Part shown: in pieces, positions 57,118 through 64,000 of the stretch
Layout of the letters: the number at the start of each line of letters is the position of its first letter
How positions within the stretch are numbered: position 1 is the stretch's first letter
From: Luteimonas sp. 9C
GTDB lineage: Bacteria; Pseudomonadota; Gammaproteobacteria; Xanthomonadales; Xanthomonadaceae
DNA length: 64,000 nt
Assembly (NCBI RefSeq): GCF_902506295.1
Contig: NZ_LR733312.1
Location: forward strand, 479,064 to 543,063
Reading direction: 5' to 3'
Program-made: the position numbers and the translations under genes
Notes under the pieces: generated by a model
The model's database searches: none
Told to the model about the DNA's origin: nothing
Seen by the model: the letters and a program-made list of their open reading frames with translations, nothing else

Positions 57118-59085
57118 ATGGTCCGCAAGGGACTGCTGTCTGTGTGTATCGCGTTGTCCTGCCTGGGCGCACCCGCCCTGCATGCGCAGGTGGAGCTGGG
57201 GCCGTTCATCCAGGATGAAGGCATCCTCGATCTGAAGATTTCGCCCGACGGGCGTTTCCTCGCGGCAACCCTGCCGGCCGAGGACCGGTCGGTCATCGCC
57301 ATTCTCAACCGGATCGACCGCAGCATCGTCGGCAGTTTCCAGTTGCCGGCGAACACGCACATCGCCGATTTCTGGTGGGCGAAGGAGGACCGCCTGATGT
57401 TCGGTCTCGCCCAGCGCTTCGGCATGCGCGACTACCCTGCCTCCACCGGCGAGCTCTACGCGATGAATGCCGACGGCTCCCGCGCGCAGTTGCTGGTGGG
57501 CTATCGCGTACAGAACTCTGGACTCGGCACCAACATCCGCAGCGGCCCGAAGGAAGAGCGTGTCTTCGCGTGGCCCATCGACATGCTGCCGGATGATCCC
57601 CGCAACGTGCTGGTCGCCATTTCGCCGTTCGGTGGCGATCCGTACACCCGTGTCGACCGGATGGATGTCTACAGCGGTCGCCGCAACACGATCGCCACCG
57701 TGCCGGTCAACCAGGCGCGGTTCGTGACCGATCACCAGGGCGAGGTCCGCTTCGCCGTCGGTTCGCGCAGTGACAACCTGAGCCAGCTGTATTACCGCGC
57801 CAATCGTGGCGCGGACTGGGAACTGCTGAACCATCAGGGCACGTCGGGCCGCATCGAGTCTCCGGTCGGGTTTTCGCAGGACGGCACCATCGCCTATCTG
57901 CAGGTGACCCAGCCCGCGGGTCCGGATGCGATTGTCGCGATGGACATCGCCTCGCGTGAACGACGGGAACTGCTGCGCGACGAGGCCGTCGACCCGGAGA
58001 TCCTCTACCGGCCCGGCACAGAGGTCGCGATTGGCGTGCGCTATCCAGGCGCGACGCCACGACTGGCATTCTTCGAGCCCGAATCCGACGACGCACGCCT
58101 GTTCCGCATGTTCGAACAGGCTTTTCCCGGCCATGAGATCGGTGTCGCTTCGTCGACACGCGATGCCAACACCAAGCTTCTGCTCGCCACCAGCGATCGT
58201 GACCCCGGCAGTTTCTACACCTACGACGCACGCGAGAAGAAGGCCGATTTCGTATTGGCACGTCGCGCCGCGATCGATCCCGAGCAGATGAGCCCCATGG
58301 CGCCCGTGGCGATCCGCGCGCGCGACGGTCTCACGGTCCACGGGTATCTGACCCGTCCAGCGGGTGCGCCTGCCGGACAGCCGCTGCCGCTCGTCGTGGT
58401 ACCGCACGGCGGACCCTTCGGCATTTCGGACGCCTGGGCGTTCGATCCGGAAACGCAGCTGCTCGCGAAAGCCGGCTACGCCGTCCTGCAGGTGAACTAC
58501 CGTGGATCCGGCGGATACGGCCGCAGTTTCATGCAGGCCGGCGCCCGGGAGTGGGGCGGCAAGATGCAGGACGATCTGACCGATGCGACCCGCTGGGCAA
58601 TCGAACAGGGCCACACCACGCAGGATCGCATCTGCATCTATGGCGGCAGCTATGGTGCCTACGCGGCGATGATGGGCGCCGCGCGCGAGCCGGATCTGTA
58701 TCGGTGCGCAGCCGGCTATGTCGGCGTCTACGACCTGCCGATGATGCGCAACGACGACCGTCGCGGCGCTGCCTGGATGCGCACCTGGTTCGACGAGTGG
58801 GTCGGCGCGGACGCGCAGGCGCTTTCAGCGGCGTCGCCGACCCAGCGCGCGGCGCAGATCCGTAGCCCTGTTTTGCTGGTGGCAGGTGGCAAGGACGAAG
58901 TCGCGCCGGTGGGGCACACCCGCAGCATGGAACGCGCGCTGCGTGCAGCCGACGTACCCGTGGAGACGCTCTACGTCGCAAACGAGGGTCACGGCTTCTA
59001 CAAGCCGGAGAACCGCCGCACCTACTACACCAAGCTGCTCGACTTCTTCGCCACGCATCTGGGCGGACAACGCGCCGCCCAGTGA
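57118..59085 (+). CDS. Exported S9-family prolyl oligopeptidase (first of two)
   Basis: This gene encodes 655 residues. A signal peptide (LLSVCIALSCLGAPALHA) at ATG 57118 (GGGAG seven bases upstream) sends it out of the cytoplasm. A beta-propeller (about 30-400) is followed by an alpha/beta hydrolase with PHGGPFGISD, YGGSYGAYAAM (nucleophile Ser511), VAGGKDEVAP (Asp) and NEGHGFYKP (His). It is an S9 peptidase of acylaminoacyl/dipeptidyl type. A second S9 gene starts 73 bp downstream in the same direction. Confidence 0.92.
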   Translation: MVRKGLLSVCIALSCLGAPALHAQVELGPFIQDEGILDLKISPDGRFLAATLPAEDRSVIAILNRIDRSIVGSFQLPANTHIADFWWAKEDRLMFGLAQRFGMRDYPASTGELYAMNADGSRAQLLVGYRVQNSGLGTNIRSGPKEERVFAWPIDMLPDDPRNVLVAISPFGGDPYTRVDRMDVYSGRRNTIATVPVNQARFVTDHQGEVRFAVGSRSDNLSQLYYRANRGADWELLNHQGTSGRIESPVGFSQDGTIAYLQVTQPAGPDAIVAMDIASRERRELLRDEAVDPEILYRPGTEVAIGVRYPGATPRLAFFEPESDDARLFRMFEQAFPGHEIGVASSTRDANTKLLLATSDRDPGSFYTYDAREKKADFVLARRAAIDPEQMSPMAPVAIRARDGLTVHGYLTRPAGAPAGQPLPLVVVPHGGPFGISDAWAFDPETQLLAKAGYAVLQVNYRGSGGYGRSFMQAGAREWGGKMQDDLTDATRWAIEQGHTTQDRICIYGGSYGAYAAMMGAAREPDLYRCAAGYVGVYDLPMMRNDDRRGAAWMRTWFDEWVGADAQALSAASPTQRAAQIRSPVLLVAGGKDEVAPVGHTRSMERALRAADVPVETLYVANEGHGFYKPENRRTYYTKLLDFFATHLGGQRAAQ

Positions 59086-59158
59086 CACCCCGCCGGCGCC
59101 GCTTTGCCAGCATCGCGGCGCCGGCCTACCATTCGGGCTCTTTGTACGGAGCCCTGCC

Positions 59159-61252
<2,094 letters not shown>

Positions 61253-61266
61253 GCGGCTCCCGACGG

Positions 61267-61288
61267 ACGGCCGGCGCAAGCCGGCCGT
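61267..61288 (+). terminator. Terminator after the second S9 peptidase
   Basis: A perfect 9-bp stem (ACGGCCGGC with GCCGGCCGT, GCAA tetraloop) is followed by TCTGCGTT. It lies 14 bp after the peptidase stop and ends that unit before the DUF819 gene. Confidence 0.65.
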
Positions 61289-61328
61289 TCTGCGTTGCAC
61301 CCACGCATTCCACCGGAGTACCGCCACG

Positions 61329-62585
61329 ATGGCGCTCGAATCCACCGATCCCTCCACCGCGCTGATCACCAGCGACATCGTCATGTTCGGCCTGCTGGCC
61401 GCCACGCTCGGTGCGATCTTCTGGCTGGCCAGCGGCCCCACGCCGTTCTGGAAGAAGGTCTTCACCTGGGTGCCGGCCCTGCTGCTGTGCTATTTCGTGC
61501 CGGCGTTCTACAACACCGTCGGCCTCATCGACGGCGAGAACAACAGCCTCTACAACCCGGTCGCCAGTCGCGTGCTGCTGCCGGCGGCGCTGGTCCTGCT
61601 GACGCTGTCGATCGATCTCAAGGGCATCCTCAGGCTGGGTCCCAAGCTGGTGTTCGTCTACGTCGCCGGTACCGTCGGCATCGTGCTGGGCGCGATCGTG
61701 TCGTTCCAGTTGCTCGAATGGGTCTGGCCGGCCGCGGTCGCCGGCGATACGTGGAAGGGCATGGCGGCGCTGGCCGGCAGCTGGATCGGAGGCGGCGCGA
61801 ACATGGTCGCGATGCGTGAGGTCTACGAGGTCGATGCCACCCTGTTCGGGCAGTTCGCCGTCGTCGACGTGGCGATGGCCAGCGCGCTGATGGCGACGCT
61901 GCTGTTCGTCGCCAACCGGTCCGCGCAGATCGACGCACGCTCGGGCGCCGACACCCGCGCCATCGACGAGATGAAGGCCCGCATCGCGGCGTTCGACGCC
62001 GAGAACGCGCGGATCCCCACGCTGACCGACCTGATGGTGATCATCGCGGTCGCGTTCGGTTTCGTCGGCCTGGCGCACGCGGTGTCCACGCCGCTCGCCG
62101 CGTGGTTCGCCCGTTACGACTGGGCTGCGCGCTTCAGTCTCGACTCGGCGTTCGTGTGGGTGGTGGTGATCGCCACGCTCGCCGGGTTGCTGCTCAGCTT
62201 CACCCGTGCGCGCCGGCTCGAAAGCGCAGGCGCGTCGAAGGTCGGCACGGTCTTCCTGTATTTCCTGATCGCCTGCATCGGCATGCAGATGGATTTCCTC
62301 AAGCTCGCCGACCGCCCGGAACTGCTGGCCATCGGCGTGATCTGGATGAGCGTGCATGTGCTGGTGATCTGGGGCGCGGCGCGCCTGGTCCGCGCGCCGA
62401 TGTTCTACGTCGGCGTCGGCTCGATGGGCAATGTCGGCGCCGCCGCATCCGCGCCGGTGATCGCCGCGGCCTTCCATCCCTCGCTCGCGCCGGTGGGCGT
62501 GCTGCTGGGCACGGTCGGCTATGCGACCGGGACCGTGATCGCCTACTTCGTGGGGCAGATCCTGCGGGTCATGGCGGGGCAGTAA
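61329..62585 (+). CDS. DUF819 membrane protein (YjcL-like)
   Basis: This gene encodes 418 residues with about ten membrane segments. It shows the DUF819 features: WLASGPTPFWKKVFTWVPALLLCYFVPA, LLPAALVLLTLSIDLKGILRLGPK, a LAGSWIGGGANMVAMRE re-entrant-type motif and a second GSMGNVGAAASAPVIAAAF half. The internal repeat suggests an inverted-repeat transporter. A soluble loop with RIAAFDAENARIPTLTD separates the halves. The substrate is unknown. It is alone, with a terminator before it. Confidence 0.85.
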   Translation: MALESTDPSTALITSDIVMFGLLAATLGAIFWLASGPTPFWKKVFTWVPALLLCYFVPAFYNTVGLIDGENNSLYNPVASRVLLPAALVLLTLSIDLKGILRLGPKLVFVYVAGTVGIVLGAIVSFQLLEWVWPAAVAGDTWKGMAALAGSWIGGGANMVAMREVYEVDATLFGQFAVVDVAMASALMATLLFVANRSAQIDARSGADTRAIDEMKARIAAFDAENARIPTLTDLMVIIAVAFGFVGLAHAVSTPLAAWFARYDWAARFSLDSAFVWVVVIATLAGLLLSFTRARRLESAGASKVGTVFLYFLIACIGMQMDFLKLADRPELLAIGVIWMSVHVLVIWGAARLVRAPMFYVGVGSMGNVGAAASAPVIAAAFHPSLAPVGVLLGTVGYATGTVIAYFVGQILRVMAGQ

Positions 62586-62732
62586 GCGCCGCAGCCCGGT
62601 CGCGCGCCGGCCGGGCGTGTCGCGCAGGCGCCGCGGGCCGGTGATCGCGTGTCGCCGCCGGACCCGCAACCGGATCCGGGCGTCGAACGTTCGACGGGCG
62701 TCGCCCGCCGTCGCGGCAAGCGCGTCGGGGGA

Positions 62733-62957
62733 TCAGCAGCAGCGGAATCCGCTGCGCCCGCCGAAGCGGGCTTCCTGGCGTTCGCGGAAGAACGTCTTGT
62801 AGTCCATCGGTTCCCGGTCGGGATGTTTTTCGAGGACGTGGCGCACGTAGTTGTCGTAATCGGGCACGCCGCAGCACAGTCGCGCCGTCTGCACCACGCG
62901 TCGCCACACACGCTTGTGCGTGGCGAAATACTCGACCGGCACCAGTGCGCCGGCCAT
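62733..62957 (-). CDS. YbdD/YjiX family protein
   Basis: This gene encodes 74 residues. It has the DUF466 (YbdD) motif: VVQTARLCCGVPDYDNYVRHVLEKHPD and KTFFRERQEARFGG. YbdD-like proteins are encoded directly after CstA/YjiY carbon-starvation transporters and are required for pyruvate or peptide uptake in E. coli. This copy lies 31 bp after cstA, as expected. Confidence 0.88.
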   Translation of the reverse strand: MAGALVPVEYFATHKRVWRRVVQTARLCCGVPDYDNYVRHVLEKHPDREPMDYKTFFRERQEARFGGRSGFRCC

Positions 62958-62988
62958 CAGTGCAGTGCTCCGCCTGCAGCCCGGGCCG

Positions 62989-64000
62989 TCACAGCCAGGC
63001 CTGCTGCTGTTCGGGGGTGAGTTCGACGAACGGCGATTCCTTGGCCGTGGGCGCCGGGTTGCGACGGGCCTTGAGGATGGCGCGGACCGCGAAGAACAGC
63101 GTGCTGAAGACCACGAACAGGAACAGCGTCGTCAGGCCGGCGTTGACGTAGCCGTTGACGACGACCTGCTGCATCTGGCCGGCGGTCTTGGCCGCGCCCA
63201 GCAGCTCGCCGTTGTCCAGCGCCGTCTGGTAGTGACGGGCCTGCGCGAGAAAACCCATCGCCGGCTTCGGATCGAACAGCTTGATCAGGCCCGCCGCGGT
63301 GGTGCAGATCAGCAGCCACACGGCCGGCACGATCGTGACCCACGCGTAGCGGTCCCGCTTCATCTTGAACAGCACCACCGTGCACAGCATCAGGGCGATG
63401 CCGGCCAGCATCTGGTTGGCGATGCCGAACAGCGGCCACAGGGTGTTGATGCCGCCCAGCGGATCCACGACGCCCTGGTAGAGGAAGTAGCCCCACAACG
63501 CCACGCAGCCCGCGGTGCCGATCGCGTTCGCGCCCCAGTGGTCGGTCTTGCGCAGGACCGGAATGAAGTTGCCGAGCAGGTCCTGCAGCATGAAGCGTCC
63601 GGCGCGGGTGCCGGCATCGACTGCGGTGAGGATGAAGAGCGCCTCGAACAGGATCGCGAAGTGGTACCAGAACGCCATGGCGCCATCGCCCGTGCCGGGC
63701 AGGGCATCGTGCAGGATCACCGCGATGCCCACGGCCAGCGTCGGCGCGCCGCCGGCGCGGGAGATGATCGTGCCCTCGCCGATCTGCTGGGCCTTGAGTG
63801 CCAGCGCTTCGGGGGTGATGACGAACCCCATCTGGCTGACGGCCGCCGCCGCACTCTGCACATCCGTGCCGAGCACGGCCGCCGGGCTGTTCATCGCGAA
63901 ATAGATGCCCGGGTCGAGCACCGACGCCGCGACCAGCGCCATGATCGCCACGAACGATTCCATCAGCATGCCGCCATAGCCGATGTAGCGCGCGTGGGAT
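62989..64000 (-). CDS. cstA: Carbon starvation protein CstA, 5' end outside window
   Basis: The last 337 residues of a CstA/YjiY-type transporter are present; the frame stays open to base 64000. The visible part has YIGYGGMLMESFVAIMALVAA, MGFVITPEALALKAQQIGEGTI, GGAPTLAVGIAVILHDAL, FAILFEALFILTAVDAGTRAGRF, and ALWGYFLYQGVVDPLGGINTLWPLFGIANQMLAGIAL, all hallmark CstA blocks. The C-terminus ends in a cytoplasmic tail rich in Pro and Glu. It imports peptides or pyruvate in E. coli. ybdD follows at once. Confidence 0.95.
   Translation of the reverse strand, partial: SHARYIGYGGMLMESFVAIMALVAASVLDPGIYFAMNSPAAVLGTDVQSAAAAVSQMGFVITPEALALKAQQIGEGTIISRAGGAPTLAVGIAVILHDALPGTGDGAMAFWYHFAILFEALFILTAVDAGTRAGRFMLQDLLGNFIPVLRKTDHWGANAIGTAGCVALWGYFLYQGVVDPLGGINTLWPLFGIANQMLAGIALMLCTVVLFKMKRDRYAWVTIVPAVWLLICTTAAGLIKLFDPKPAMGFLAQARHYQTALDNGELLGAAKTAGQMQQVVVNGYVNAGLTTLFLFVVFSTLFFAVRAILKARRNPAPTAKESPFVELTPEQQQAWL

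Overview
The window reads as chromosome of a high-GC gammaproteobacterium of the family Xanthomonadaceae (Lysobacter/Luteimonas-like). Four things point there: a MurL/MurD2 pair for making D-Glu in peptidoglycan, a fused aspartate kinase/diaminopimelate decarboxylase, the gene order thrS-infC-rpmI-rplT-pheST-ihfA-merR-tRNA-Pro, and a CCCTCTCCC-type palindromic intergenic repeat. Genes are dense on both strands. I saw no phage, insertion sequence or CRISPR array.

Layout. 1-9067 holds the 3' part of a giant Ig-repeat adhesin followed by its type I secretion machine (TolC-like porin, ABC permease, HlyD-like adaptor), all overlapping or closely spaced. 9258-17283 is the translation operon: a possible Thr-codon leader with a terminator, thrS, infC (AUU start), a structured leader with its own promoter, rpmI-rplT, pheS-pheT, ihfA, a MerR regulator and tRNA-Pro(GGG). 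17361-25194 carries a small hypothetical gene, a TraB/GumN protein, dxs, an unknown Pro/Glu-rich protein, an HNH endonuclease, an acyl-CoA dehydrogenase and a LEA14-like lipoprotein. tRNA-Phe(GAA) at 25349 is followed by about 0.8 kb without a convincing gene, then an M20 peptidase, a ComEA-like protein and HutD.

29456-32486 is a probable iron-regulated unit: a TonB-dependent receptor and a small exported ORF behind a promoter with a Fur-box-like palindrome. 32551-38903 is an SUF iron-sulfur operon, rrf2-sufB-sufC-sufD-sufS, extended by a GNAT acetyltransferase and a Rieske ferredoxin that overlap each other. 39013-45181 has a SET-domain methyltransferase, a palindromic repeat, several small envelope proteins, an M23 peptidase, a DUF533 protein, an HU protein with a histone-H1-like tail, DUF2784 and OsmC.

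45287-53149 has two tandem PhzF paralogues and then a cell-wall precursor cluster: the LysAC fusion (makes meso-DAP and converts it to lysine), a small membrane protein, murL and murD2. 53271-55188 holds a DUF5808 protein, ispB and ssb; ssb has an apparent single-base frameshift that removes the conserved acidic tip. 55220-61252 is a peptide-use locus (POT transporter divergent from two S9 peptidases), followed by a DUF819 membrane protein and, at the edge, ybdD and the 3' part of cstA.

Most long antisense ORFs are GC-skew shadows and were left out. All functional calls are from reading the sequence; no database search was run.
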